From Blasia pusilla (taxonomy: Eukaryota > Marchantiophyta > Marchantiopsida > Blasiales), in the NCBI GenBank assembly GCA_050084515.1, contig CM114272.1, positions 57,474,001-57,538,000 on the forward strand: a stretch of 64,000 nt of DNA. Direction: 5' to 3'. The notes beneath the pieces were generated by a model, which was not told where the DNA came from, searched no databases, and was given only the letters and a program-made list of their open reading frames with translations. Position 1 is the stretch's first letter; each line of letters opens with the position of its first letter. Positions 22,918-34,295 of the stretch are shown in pieces. The position numbers were made by a program, and so were the translations under genes.

Positions 22918-24256
22918 TTCGCATTCTTGCAATATCTCCTCGTTCTGGAACCGATTTGAAGAGTACCTAGGATAGTTCTCCAAGATTTAGGGAAAATTTA
23001 GGGCTTAGATTTTTGTTACTTGATATACTTCCCAGCAGCATTTCTGGGCACAGGCCCTTTTGTATCACCTCATGTCAAGAAGCAGCACAGGTCTCTGATC
23101 ATTTTTCATTTACTGATAAAAGGATTAGACCTCTAGTTTTGGAGGGCCTCTATCTCCAACATAGTTTTCAACTAGACTCTTCTCAACCTTTCTACCTTCT
23201 CTTTCCACTGTTCTCTATGTTCTCTTCCTGCTCTAAAATGGTATGTTTATAAGTTGATTCCAGAGGTTTCGAGCTGTGCAGCCACTACACAGCTGCTCCT
23301 GATGTACCCTGACCTGCGTGATCATACTGAACTGAGTCAAGAAATGACCATCAATAACGTGGAAGTTGGTCTTCACGATTATATCCCCAGCGCTCAACAC
23401 AAAACGCCTAGCACACAAGGAATTTGTTGTGGTTGTTGTTCACTTGGGTTTAGACACTAATGAGATATAAATGGGACATACATAGAAGATTCTAGTGGGT
23501 ATGTATCTCACAGGGCTGCCTTACCAGCCTGGAATCTCTACGGGGTCTTGTGACCAACTCGAACCCACATCTCGGAGGGGATGCAAATGTAGATGTGAAT
23601 GACAAGAACAGAGTCAAAAGAGAAAGAGCACGATGGAAATCAAAGATTCATTCACTTGGAGCATCCTCACAAAATTCTCGGTCCCATACCAACTTCCACG
23701 TCATGCAACTACAAGAACAAGATTTGGTGGACTTTAGGGTGTATGTGTAAGTAATACAGCCAGCTGAAGGAAATAAAACACGATAATGTGTGCACACCCT
23801 CAGTTGATACGTGCGCTTATGTCTAGATGCCTTTTCATTTGATTGGGCATATCCATTCCTCATACATGTGATATACCTAGTGACATTCAATCAACTTGGG
23901 GTTTTTTGGGACTCTAATAGATCTATGGGGCCTCATATTATGGAAGGAGAGGGAGATTGAGATTCTCTCTAAAAGAATCCTTAACCTCTCTTCAAAACTT
24001 TATTTTCTTTTTAAATATTCTCTAATATTTGAAATGCAATAAATGTTTAAGAGAAAGTTACTTGTGGACCAGGTTGGGGTTCAAACTACAATCATTTTTT
24101 CTGACCATGAAACTTATTTGAAAATTGGAAGATCTCTTGTGACATGCTTAAATCATTCTTTGTGGAAGTCAGATTTACTGAAACAGGAGGGTATTTTATG
24201 GATTAGGATATCATCAAGAAGGAATTTCTTCACTACATAATTGTAATAAATGGATA
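22918..24256. other. TOC75 3' flank and intergenic DNA
   Basis: The first ~200 bases are presumably the TOC75 3' untranslated region, though no clear AATAAA stands out. The rest has only short frames. A B-box-like sequence (minus strand GGGTTCGAGTT, ~23,560) occurs without a convincing A box. Confidence 0.4.
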
Positions 24257-25930
24257 CTAAAGATGGACTTGGACTTGGAAGAGAGGGTAGAAAATTTTGA
24301 TTAGGCCAAAACATAAGAAGTAAATAATCATCTGGGGTTGGTGGAGCCTCATGAAGGAAATGAAAATCGGAGAGGGAGTTGTCAGAATCAATTCGCGAGA
24401 ATCGAATTGGACTGTGATAAATGACACACCCTTGAAGTCAATTCTAAAACTCGTCAAAATCCCACAAGTTGAAGGACGTGAGAAGGGAAGGCATAGAAGC
24501 AACATCTCAGAAAATCAGATCTTAACGAAGTATGGTTTGAATTTAATGGAGGAATGAGAGGGAATGCTTCAACATCATTGTCACAAAGCGAGTGACAACG
24601 ACATGGGCAATTCTTTGAACAATAGAAAAAATGAAAATCCTTTGATACATTCACTAGCATCCTTCCAATGCTATGCACAGCTGAAAAAATCACCGTACAG
24701 GAAACACATCCGTTAAATCTATTACATGTTAGATCCTCTTGTTAGCTCTTCTATTAAACGGTATGAATGTCGAAACGAGAGGAGTGCAAAAAGCATACGT
24801 GTCGACACGAGAGGAGGGGTTTCTCAAAGCCCATCCTCTTGTAATAATATAGATTAGAAACTCTACACAAACATGAGGTTAGAAACGTACATGACGGAAT
24901 GGGAGGCAAAGAGAGACAAGTCATTGTACTTGCAACCTATTGGAATCCGACCGGTTGCAAGGAGTGGGTGAAAATGACTTGGGCAGTTGTTTGAAGCGGA
25001 CACATATATGAGAATAAATTTTCAGCCTTATTCAAATACTGAAAAGAATCTTCAAGAAATCATATTTGTTATACATCTGCCCTCCTATATACACCCTCCT
25101 ATGCACTCCTCTCGTTCCGACATTCATACCTGCGTGGTTTTACATGTTGTTAAACATAGACTCCAGAATATCCAATAAACATGGAAATAAAAACTAATGA
25201 GGGAGATAAAAAATGACATGTGAAAAAAGACGAAATGGTTTGTGCTAAATGACATCCTCCATGAGTCATTTCAGTAACTAGTCAGAATCCAACAAGTTGC
25301 AAGACATCACAACTACAAAAGAGTTGCAACCTCTTGGAAAAGAAGAAAGCCTTCAAACTCGAAACTTGTCAGAAATCCGAGAGGTTGCCTCTCTGAATGC
25401 TTCTCTCTGAATGCAAGGGATGTTGCACTTTCAAGACATGACAAGTGCAGAAAGACTTGCAAGACATGACAAAACAGATGTAAGAAAAGAAAAGGAAGGA
25501 TTAAGTGGAAAAGAAAGACAAACATTCACATATGCCACTTGTCGGAATCCAACAAGTTGCAAGGCATGACAAGTGTGGAAAAACTTGCAAGACATGAAAA
25601 ATCAGAGGCCACAAAAGAAATTGAATGAATGAGAGGCAAAGATATAAGCATTTAGACTGGAAACCCGTCGAAATTCAACAGATCATGAGGGCAAAAATAT
25701 TCCAAGCCATGATAAAACATATATAGGCCAGAAAAGAAAATGAAGGAATGAGAGGAAAAGGAGGACAAACATGCAGACATGCAACCTTTCAGAATTTGAC
25801 AAGTTGCAAGACTTCACAACTGTAGAAAAACTTGCAAGACATGACAAAAGAGAGGCTAGAAAAGAAATGAAGGAATGAGAGGAAAAGAAGGAAAAATAGT
25901 CAAACATTCATGGAAGAGGGTTAACATCCT
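24257..25930 (+). repeat. Palindromic repeat array, block C
   Basis: Many members of the ~128-bp family. Cores sit near 24,950 (ggaatccgaccggttgc), 25,285, 25,375, 25,550, 25,670 and 25,797, the last three spaced about 121-125 bases. Unit spacers repeat 'aacttgcaagacatgaaaaa' and 'gaatgagaggaaaag' (both present in block A), which proves common origin despite 7 kb and the TOC75 gene in between. The array is interrupted at 24,745-24,853 by a Helitron-like end. Confidence 0.85.
24745..24853 (-). mobile_element. Helitron 5' terminus, minus strand
   Basis: Read on the minus strand from 24,853 the sequence starts TCTATATTATTACAAGAGGA after an A. It then has AGAAACCCCTCCTC and TGTCGACACG, matching the arrangement at 6,244. 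TC at the 5' end and insertion next to A fit Helitrons. The 3' end was not found. Confidence 0.5.
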
Positions 25931-26683
25931 TCACAGTGGATTGCAATATCCATTGTGAAGGATTAACATCATTATATGAAAATTTCTAACTACAATAGTC
26001 TAGAATGTACTAACTAAATTTTTTGAGTCATCTACTAATTTAAAAGCTTGGAAGTTATAATTAATGCAACAACATAATCAATTTAGAAAAGGATATCTAA
26101 ATACATATAATTGCATACTTAGTTTCAGAACTATTTTTAACTAGTAAGTAGTATTGGAATGGTCTTAAATTATAATAATCTCATTATGATCATGCTCCAA
26201 GGAATAGGAAAGAAGTACAAGCATTTCAGGAATATATTCTTGACATTTCAAGATCTTATTCCATTTCTATTTTGTAGGAAAATATGTAGTACTTCTTCAA
26301 GTAGTTTTTAGGAACTTGTATATTATGTAGAATGAGGCAAAGGTAGAAATCTTGGTTGTGGAAACGAGATGTATGGTGAAAGATTTGGCTCCTAATGTCA
26401 AGATTAATAGAACTACGGCTATAAAAGTTAGCATCAACTACAAAACTATTGTCAATAAACTTTGACAAAAAAAAGAGGCAACTTTAGGTCAAGCAAGGTT
26501 GCACAGAAACGGACATGCCCAATGGGTCCCCCGCCTGGGTTTTTTTGGTACATCAATCACCGCGGGCTTATAACGTGGGAATGGGTGCGGGCACGGATCG
26601 AACGGGTTTGTAGACTAAAATCCCTCATTAGGCCGGCATCCTCATAGGCAATAAGGGCCAACTGTGGGCCACATGCGGACATG
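25931..26683. other. AT-rich intergenic DNA
   Basis: No gene visible. 'ttaacatcctt' and its complement flank 25,920-25,970 as a short inverted repeat (catccttcacag.../...gtgaaggattaacatc). Confidence 0.4.
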
Positions 26684-26785
26684 TCATGTGCATACACATC
26701 GCTACACAACATACATCGTTGTCACCGAATGCACATACAAATACACACAATCTCATGGAATCCACACAACGAGAGGAGAAGTATC
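26684..26785 (+). mobile_element. Fragment of the TGTCGTGCGC LTR family
   Basis: 'gcatacacatcgctacacaa', 'catacatcgttgtcaccgaa' and 'ccacacaacgaga' match the ends of the LTRs at 46.07 and 52.21 kb. The fragment abuts Copia gag sequence, so a junction by recombination is likely. Confidence 0.65.
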
Positions 26786-27673
26786 GATCTGGGATATACT
26801 AGAGAACCTATTCCAGATATCTACAAAGGTTAGAAAGCTTCAATTTAAACAACAATTGAACAAAGTGAGGAAAGGATCGCAAAGCATCAATGACTATGTT
26901 TGAGTATCATATATATATAGTTGATCAATTGGATAACATTGGAGTGTCTGTAGAAGGTGATGATCTAATTTGTTCACTCTTCAAGGCCTTCCAAAATATT
27001 ACAAGTCTTTTGAGACCTCTATCTCTATGAGGAAGAAGTATCTAACCTTTCAGAAAGTGTCTTATTTGGAGGTAATGGATCAAACAAAGGCAAACATCGT
27101 GGTAGAAGCTTCCATGATCGTAGTGGATATGGAGGAAGAGACACTTAACATGACTTTACTCAGTCAATTGTGAACCAATACCAGACACAATCACAAGATG
27201 ATGGTGGTGGAAATCGTTGGGATCAGTAGTAGAGGATCCCTAGATCTTGCAATTACTGTGGCATAAAGGGTTACTATGCAAAGTTTTGCTTCAAGAAGAA
27301 GGCAAATATGAGATGGAAACCTTAAAACAACAAAATTATGTGGAGCAACAACACCAAGTATAGTATCAAGAACAACAACATTCACAAATTGAGCATCTTT
27401 TGGTCATGATTCATCATATGAGAGCATTGGTCAATAAAGACTCGACATCACTTTGGTACATCGACTTTGGTACATCAAATCACATGATCTCACAAGTTAA
27501 ATGGTTAAGTAGTATGGAGCTTGTGAAAGATCCTACAATAGTGATCACATGAGAGGATACTCAACACCATATCACGCATATCGGTCAAGTTCTAATAGCA
27601 TCAGATGGTCTTTGTGCTCTTGGAAATGTTCTCTATGTTCCTGCCATTGCAGGAAATTTGATCTCTATGAGAC
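26786..27673 (+). pseudogene. Copia gag and protease relic (5' part)
   Basis: Frames spread over 26,786-27,670 read as a Copia polyprotein start. The UBN2-type gag has LWDILE-like DILENLFQISTKVRKLQF, KKGS-like VRKGSQSINDYV and LTFQKVSYLEV. A zinc knuckle CNYCGIKGYYAKFC has its histidine replaced by tyrosine. The protease active site reads WYIDFGTSNHM, where the catalytic serine/glycine context (normally D-S-G) is D-F-G. VLYVPAIAGNLISM precedes the break at the Gypsy LTR insertion. Stops and frame changes occur in several places. The element is inactive. Confidence 0.85.
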
Positions 27674-27678
27674 AGATT
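27674..27678. repeat. Target-site duplication CAGAT, left
   Basis: CAGAT immediately precedes the inserted LTR and is repeated at 30,713-30,717 immediately after it. Removing the insert and one copy restores the Copia reading frame across the junction. Confidence 0.9.
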
Positions 27679-28130
27679 ATCATGCGCTTACTCTCTTTGA
27701 ATTTCAATCTTTAGTGTTGTCGAAGCGTGCGTTCAGTAGGACATGCTCTCACTGCTCATCTACATCCAAACACGCACTCACATTAGTCAGGTCTGGGTCA
27801 ATCAGCACTCCAACTCACCGAGCTCTCGACTCGGCCTCTCATCAAGCTCAACCTTCCTAGTTTCTCGCTTTACAACATCGACAAATCTCTCAAGACTTCG
27901 GATAGACTTTCTAGTAAGTCCATGGACCTCCAAAAACGTTTGTACGACTGGTTGTTCCAACTTTTTAATGGACCTCGAATGAGTCTCTCGCCGATACTTA
28001 CTAAAATAAGTCACGGGACGGAATCCAAGTGTGGCATTCAAAATCCGCTCCCTTGGACCATGTTTGGGTTTCAAGTTCCAACACCAAACTCCCGCTTCAT
28101 TTAGTGCCCTTGAGCCGCTTTATGGTGCCC
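27679..28130 (-). mobile_element. Gypsy LTR, minus strand, 3' half
   Basis: The reverse complement of 27,720-28,125 matches 29,860-30,284 of the plus-strand LTR (shared 'gaaactaggaaggttgagct', 'ttgatgagag'). Its end ...GCGCATGATA at 27,679 corresponds to ...GCGCACGACA of the sister LTR. With 30,285-30,712 it forms one LTR that was split by a later insertion. Confidence 0.85.
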
Positions 28131-28612
28131 CAAAAGTGAGCATGCTAACAAAAGTCGACGCCAAGTGAGTTTCCAAGTTGGGGAACAAATGTGGTTGAGT
28201 GTAAAGAATCTCACTCTTCCAAAAGAATTGTCCGCAAAATTTTCAGCCAAGTATGCCGGACCATATGTGATCAAGGCAAAGCCGTTTGAGGATGTGTACA
28301 CATTGGAGTTGCCAAACGAGTTCAAGATTCACCCAACTTTCCATGTGTCATTATTGAAGAAGTGTCTTCAAGAAAATGTGCTCCAGAACGAAGGATGGTG
28401 TTGAGACCACAACCGGTCATCAAAAATGAGGAACCAGATTTCGAGGTTGAGACCATTCTGCGTTCCAGACGTAGAGCCGTCAAGTACGAGTACTTGGTCA
28501 AGTGGAAAGGCTACCATGTGAAAGAGGCGACTTGGATTGCGGAGGCGGATCTTGAACACGCGCAAGAAGCATTGCGAGCCTTCAAATGGATGCAAGATAG
28601 GCACATGCGTTA
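28131..28612 (+). pseudogene. Gypsy integrase C-terminus with chromodomain
   Basis: From about 28,150 the plus strand reads VSFQVGEQMWLSVKNLTLP and ELPNEFKIHPTFHVSLLKK, the typical C-terminal integrase segment of chromoviral Ty3/gypsy elements. After a frame change near 28,375-28,400, FEVETILRSRRRAVKYEYLV and KWKGYHVKEATWIAEADL form a chromodomain, the module that targets such elements to modified histones. The upstream reverse transcriptase, RNase H and integrase core are absent, so the element is 5'-truncated. Confidence 0.88.
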
Positions 28613-29305
28613 GTACATGGTGAAGCAAAAGACATAACTTGTGACCGGGAAACTAGGGCCAATAACCCGTTGTAACTAGAAATGTTTAGTTGTTGCAATA
28701 AAGAATGCATGGATTTGGATATTCGATGCTTGTGATTTCGATTTTGAGTTTGGTAGTGCATGGAAATGAGTAGTTCTTCATATGCTTAGGATGTAAGTCA
28801 AGGAGGCCAAACAATGAGTATTTGAGGTGAGAGCTTGTATTCGGATAAGGCATCTAGTCAGGACCAAGTGTTGAAATACTAATATGTGGGCTCGCCCTAA
28901 CATCGGCGGGGCAGATTAGTCTGTCTTGGGGTTTGTGGTGATCTCATTCATGTTGCATGAGTGAACTTAGTGATGCGCCTAAGTGGAATACGAGTGACCC
29001 AAAAGTAGTACGAGTTGGCTAGGTAAGCATGCGGTTGTTTACAATAGTGAGTGAAGTGTTAGGTTGCAGACTTAGTTAGCTTATTTTTATAGTTTAGATT
29101 AGTTCTGCACAACTGGTCTAGGCTAGTTGAAGTGCAGAAGCTAATAATTCTAAGTGCTGCAACTGACAACCTAACACTCAAGCCAAAAGTGGAATTGCGA
29201 GTTAGCTACCAGAACGCGATTCAGTGTTAAGGGGTCGGCTTCCCAGAACTTAACATTAACAAGGTTTGCGTTGATGAGGACATCAAGCTTCTAAGAAGGG
29301 GTGAG
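28613..29305 (+). mobile_element. Gypsy 3' untranslated region and polypurine tract
   Basis: Non-coding stretch between the chromodomain stop and the LTR. It ends in the purine-rich AAGAAGGGGTGAG (29,293-29,305), in the right place for the plus-strand priming tract directly before the LTR's TG. Confidence 0.75.
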
Positions 29306-30284
29306 TGTCGCGACCCTCATAACCAAACAACACCAAATAGGCGCCAAGTGGAACATCATAACTCAAGTGGACTCACGCTGCAATGTTTGCGCTTTGGAGA
29401 GGCGTTTAGAAAGGTCTCTTGGAAAAGTCCAAGAGACGAAACGCAGAATAGAGTTGTGCGTTACATACATTAGTGGTCGCGACCAGGAAACCTAGACCAA
29501 GTGCGAGCCAAGACTTGAGATGAGTTGAGTCTCGAAAGATTGGTTGCCAAAGAGGTGAGAACCAGTTTTGGAACACGAATAGCGTTTGAAGAATTTGACT
29601 GTGTTTTGGACCATAACGTTTAGCCCCAAGATGCGTTCAAACCAAGTAAGGGCGCATTGGAAATCTTATCTTGAGATGCTTCCAACGCACCAAAGATTTC
29701 AGAAAACGCATGAGTACAAATTGAGATATTGGCCAAAAACGACTATAAGAGCAATCGGATTGAGGGCCAATTGGAGAGGCCCGAGTGTCTTTCCCTAAAG
29801 GTTGGGGGACCCCGGAGATCCCCAGAAGTACTAGTAAGGGAGGAGTCTCTCCAAGATGTCTTGGAACACGAATCCCCACTTTGAGCGCCAAACGGCGTCT
29901 CAGAGGCACGGGATGGAACGGGAGTTTGGCGTTGGAACTCGAAACCCAAACCTAATCCAAGGAAGTGGACTTTGTACGCCACACTTGGATTCCAACCCGA
30001 GATTCACTTTGTGCGAGTCTCGGTTAGGGACTCATTGGATGTCCATCGGACAGTTGGAACCGCCAGGCACGTAACGCCGTTTGAGGTTCCTGAACCGACC
30101 AGAAAGTCTGTCCCAAGTCTTTCGAGACTTGCCCATGTTGTAAACCGCGAAACTAGGAAGGTTGAGCTTGATGAGAGACCAAGAAGAGAACTCATAAAGT
30201 TAGCCCACTGATTGATCCAAGACCCGACTAAGGCACGCTTCCGCAACAACAAGATTAACGTTCAAGGAGAGTAGGCGCACGACA
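29306..30284 (+). mobile_element. Gypsy 3' LTR, 979 bp
   Basis: The LTR starts TGTCGCGACC after the polypurine tract and ends GCGCACGACA, so it has TGTC/GACA termini. Its first half is matched by the reverse complement of 30,285-30,670 (shared 'ggttgccaaagaggtgagaa') and its second half by the reverse complement of 27,720-28,125. Relative to the inverted sister it lacks about 50 bases near 30,235. Confidence 0.85.
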
Positions 30285-30712
30285 CGGGCCCGTCTCTTTG
30301 GCCCTCAACCCAACTCCTCATACAGTCATTTTTGCCCAATATCTCAGCCTATGCTTTTGTGTTTTCTAAGATCTTTAGTGCGTTGGAACCGACTTTGCAT
30401 AAGCTTTCCAACGCCATCTTATTTTTTCCCAAACGTATTTGAGAATAAAAGTTATGGTTTGAAACACAATCAAAATCCCAAACGCTAGTCGCGTTCCAAA
30501 TCCGGTTCTCACCTCTTTGGCAACCAACCTTCCTAGACTCGACTCCTCTCAAGTCTTGATTCACGTTTGGTCTAGTTTTCCTAGTCGCGACCATAAACGC
30601 ATGAAACGCATAAACTCTATTAGGGCGTTTCATCTTTTGCGACTCTTCCAAGAGACCCTTCCAAAGAGCAACCATCCTAGTATGAGCTGCTAAAGTTCTA
30701 ATGTTTGCAACA
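30285..30712 (-). mobile_element. Gypsy LTR, minus strand, 5' half
   Basis: Read on the minus strand from 30,712 it starts TGTTGCAAAC and aligns with the first half of the 29,306 LTR. It is the continuation of 27,679-28,130. The 2.15-kb insert between the two halves is the truncated chromodomain element and its LTR. Confidence 0.85.
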
Positions 30713-30717
30713 CAGAT
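30713..30717. repeat. Target-site duplication CAGAT, right
   Basis: Right copy of the 5-bp duplication flanking the split Gypsy LTR. Confidence 0.9.
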
Positions 30718-31831
30718 AGTAAAATAGGGTTATCATGTGAAGTTTGACACATATGGTTGTCTCATTGAAAGAATGGATGACCAGACTATGATAGCCAAAG
30801 GAACAAGATCTGGTAGATTATTCAAATTAGATGTTTCTATGTCAAAGATGCAAACAACAATGTATGGTCAAAGTGGCTAATAAGTCACAGATCTCAATGT
30901 GTGGCATAAAAGAATTGGGCATATAAATCTTCAAAGATTATAAAGTCTTTCATCATCTAATCTTGTAATAGGACTTCCTAAATTATCGAGTCCTACTATG
31001 TTAGAGATATATCTTGCTTTCCAATTTGGAAAATAAACTAGATTTTTATTTCCAAACCAAGGTAGAAGAATATCCAAGATATTGGAGTTGATTCATAATG
31101 ATGTGTGAACAACATCATAACATAGCCTTAGTGGTTGCTAGTACTTTATTTCATTCATTAATGACTTCTTTAGATATATATGGGTATACTTTTTGAAAGC
31201 CGGGTCAAAAGTATTCTCGATGTTCAAGACATTCAAAATTCTAGTAGAGAAGTACATTGAGCATGTTTAGTAGATCACGCTCACTCTATTGTTCTAAATC
31301 TAAACACACTCTTATTAGCCATCCAGCCTTTCAACTCCTTGAGTTTTCAACTCGGGCCATACGTCTCTACATCATTGGACCAGAGTGTGAAGCTAAGAAT
31401 AGATGAAGGAGAGTTGCTTGGTTTCTCTTTTGTATTCAAAAGAATTGTGCATTCTTTTGTAAGGCGGTGTGAGGTGCCTTAGGACTTAGTGTAATATATA
31501 CAGACAATATTCGTAGCATTAAGCTTGCTAACAACCGTGTGTTTCATGCTCGAACAAACCAAGATTAGCGTTAAGATGCACTACCACTTTATCAGAGAAA
31601 AAGTGCTTGCAGGAGAAATAAATCTTGTGTATATAGGTACAGATCATAAACTTAGTGATATCTTTACGAAGGCATTGTCTAGAGATGAGTTTGAGATGTT
31701 TAGAAATAATTTAGCCGTTAGAGATATCGAGGGTATAAAGGTGGGGAGAAAGTTCTCACTAACCATTTATCTTATGTTGATCCTATGGATCATTCATCCT
31801 TTAAAAGTTTGGTTGGATTTTGAGCACTAGA
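30718..31831 (+). pseudogene. Copia pol relic (3' part)
   Basis: The Copia frame resumes after the Gypsy insertion with YHVKFDTYGCLIERM and the GAG-pre-integrase motif TDLNVWHKRIGHINLQRL. Integrase-like LELIHNDV and FISFINDFFRYIWVYFLKA follow. It then jumps, without a reverse transcriptase, to the RNase H end (HYHFIREKVLAGEINLVYI, then SDIFTKALSRDEFEMFRNNL). Several stops, including a TAG where the family has Gln, show decay, and a large internal deletion lies between about 31,290 and 31,500. Confidence 0.85.
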
Positions 31832-32600
31832 GTCTGAATTCTCTTGCGGTGGAGGGTGGATATGGCTTGATGATTATGTGTAGATTCGATAATGGAGTTG
31901 GTTGTGCAAGCCGTTTCTACTTAGTTTTTTTCATTGCATGTTTTTAATACATGTGTGTAAGTGTATTTTTATATGTGGACGGATCTACCTATATGTTGGG
32001 AAGATCGATGATGTTTACCATGTGGATATGAGCAGTTATGTAGATTGTGTATGTGCACGACAGGTTGCCTTATTCATGTTAATCTTTATATGACGTGGGA
32101 GGTGATAGCGGTTGACATGATAGTTACCAATTCTATGCAAGAATATGTTTAGGCAAACGCGGTGACTCAAGGGAGATTGCTACAAGAAGTGGCGACCAAG
32201 AAGACCCGAATTTTTGCCGTTATTTTCACAAATGAAACCGAATCACCCCCCTAACTAAAGAGATGTATGGGGTTAAGAGGAGAAGTTTGTATCCCCTTAT
32301 AGAAAAATTGTCTCACCCAACACAACCAATATCCAAAAAGTGCCCAAGCCAAATTGAGGCAGTAACCATTAGTTGTGACTCATAAAATTTGCTATTGGTG
32401 AACCAATCTCGAAGGGGAGTTCAAGGAAGAGTTATACGAGTCCCCTTCTTTCAACTTCCCCATTTTGTTCCCCCTAACCAAACCAAAACCTCCGCTAAGT
32501 TGGGCCCACAAGCGTTTGAAGAATTAGAAGGTAAGAAGGAGAGATATCGTGAAAACGAGGCTAAGTCGCAGGCCCATCGCGAAGAGAGCGGAATGAATTG
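31832..32600. other. Copia 3' end and FKBP17 upstream region
   Basis: A purine-rich GGTGGAGGGTGG (31,848-31,859) suits a Copia polypurine tract. What follows may be the degraded LTR, but no partner exists on the 5' side. The FKBP17 promoter must lie within the last few hundred bases; no TATA box is evident. Confidence 0.45.
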
Positions 32601-32619
32601 CAGGTGGTGAGGTGGTGCA

Positions 32620-34072
32620 ATGGGAAGCTGGGCTATGGCGGCGAGCTGCTCCTGGGTTTACAATTCCGCGGCGAAACTGAGCGCGACCAGCCATGACTGC
32701 CCGTGCAGAAGGCTCGCTGGATGCCGCACTTCTTCGTCTTCATGGTCGCCGAAATTGAGCTCACCTCGTCTCGGATCCGCAGGCAGGATCGCTCGCTCGG
32801 CTCGCTGCTCTGCTCCTGCGGCTGAGGAGTCGCCGTCATCGACCGCGAGCTCCGCGGAAGCTCCGGAAGGAATTCGAGAAACGGAAAGTGAGCGTGAGCA
32901 GCAGAGGCGATCTCGGAGAGGAGCAGCGGACTCTACTGACTGGATTGCTTCCTCTCTCACGAGAAGGTTTGGCTTGGGAGCGGGGCTGGCGTGGGTTGGA
33001 TTTCTGGCTTTCGGAGTCGTCTCCGAGCAAATCAAGACGCGCACTGAAGTTTTCTTGGAGACTCAAGGCACCAAGTTCCGTGAATCCGCGCCTCTCCTCT
33101 TATCTCCGATTCGACTTCCTGATTGCAGCACCCGAGTTTGTGATCTGGTCTTAGTATGCTCGCGTTCATTTTTTTGTACCTCCTCTGCGCCATTTCTGCG
33201 TCTTTGGAAAAGCGTTGATGTATGCAAGTTCTCTCTCGATTGCACGCCTTCACGCACACCGAATTCCTCCTCTTTACTTGTGCCAACAAGTTCTCTCGAT
33301 TTCCAGGCACAGCCTCCCCTGCATTCCCCTTACAGCAGATGAGTGTATCTGGCTGGGCCCTTCGTGGTTGCTAGCATACAAGAGTGGGGAATCGATCACC
33401 CGATAATTTTGGGGAGATCAGCCGAAAGTGTCTTGATCAAAACTGTGCACCTACAGGCCCAATTGTAGTAGATTAGAGTGGCAAATCATCACACTTTCTA
33501 TCCGGGCGTGCAGAGCTTCTATGCCGTCATCCAGTGCTACAAATTCGGTTGCGGATACGAGACGCTAATCATCTTTCGGATGGATTGCGGAGAGCGGAGT
33601 GCGCACGCATGAAATGCAATCATCCGTTTACGGCTACAGTCACTGACTAATATCTCCGTGACTTTTGTGCAGGGACGTCGTGGGTGCGGAAGAAGTAGTA
33701 CTTGACAACGGCATCAGATATGTGGATCTGCGGAAAGGAGGAGGTTCATTTCCTCACAAGGGGGATCTAGTAGTGGTCGATATCATTGGCAAAATCCGTA
33801 GCACTGGCGAGGTTTTCTTGGACACGACCTCCAAAGACAAGCGACCTCTGGCGTATGTGTTCGAATTGAAGCCCCACGCTAGAGGCGTAACGGATGGGCT
33901 GGAAATGGCTTTGGAATCCATGAAGGCGGGTGGCAGAAGGCAGGTGATCGTTCCACCCGAATTGGCTTTCGGAGAGACAGGTGCAGATTTCGGCAGCGGA
34001 ATCAAAGCTCCTGGGGGAGAGGAGCTGGAGTATGACGTTACCCTGCAAAGAGTATCCATAGCTCCATCTTAA
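32620..34072 (+). CDS. FKBP17-2: FKBP17-type immunophilin, chloroplast
   Basis: Two exons, 32620-33074 and 33673-34072, joined across AA|GTTCCG...TGCAG|GG, give 284 residues. The N-terminal ~100 are Ser/Ala/Arg-rich (transit peptide). Residues ~105-135 carry TDWIASSLTRRFGLGAGLAW and GFLAFGVVSEQIKTR, a membrane-type segment that is the signature of plant FKBP17-2. The C-terminal ~120 residues form an FKBP domain (GDLVVVDIIGKI, SMKAGGRRQVIVPPELAFGE, LEYDVTLQRVSIAP). In my alignment with FKBP12 the active-site Tyr26 and Trp59 equivalents are Ile and Leu, so peptidyl-prolyl isomerase activity may be weak. The role is probably as a thylakoid chaperone or assembly factor. The start at 32,620 is the first ATG; Met6 (MAASCSW) is an alternative. 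FKBP17-1 or -3 cannot be excluded. Confidence 0.9.
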
Positions 34073-34281
34073 GAACGAATCCTCAAGTGCGATTGCAATG
34101 GTTTGTTGGTGTATATTCACGTCCAGCTGCCAGCGACAAGCCCCTGCAGGGAACCGTTGGCGAGTCTCGTTCTGTCTCGGCTCCTGTCGGGACAACTTTC
34201 GAAATCATGTACAGTATCAATTGCTCTCAAGAATTGGAGGATCGGTGAACTAGTTGGACATCTGAGAAATGGTGATCCATC

Positions 34282-34287
34282 AATAAA
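34282..34287 (+). terminator. FKBP17 polyadenylation signal AATAAA
   Basis: AATAAA 210 bases downstream of the FKBP17 stop codon; the first such hexamer on this strand after the gene. Confidence 0.5.
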
Positions 34288-34295
34288 CTCGGAAT

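Noticed and set aside
23540-23600. SINE suggested by a B-box-like GGGTTCGAGTT
   Set aside because: No A box at suitable distance and no tail.
32633-33310. Long minus-strand frames opposite FKBP17
   Set aside because: They mirror the GC-rich, Ser/Ala/Arg-rich transit peptide exon and have no motif of their own.
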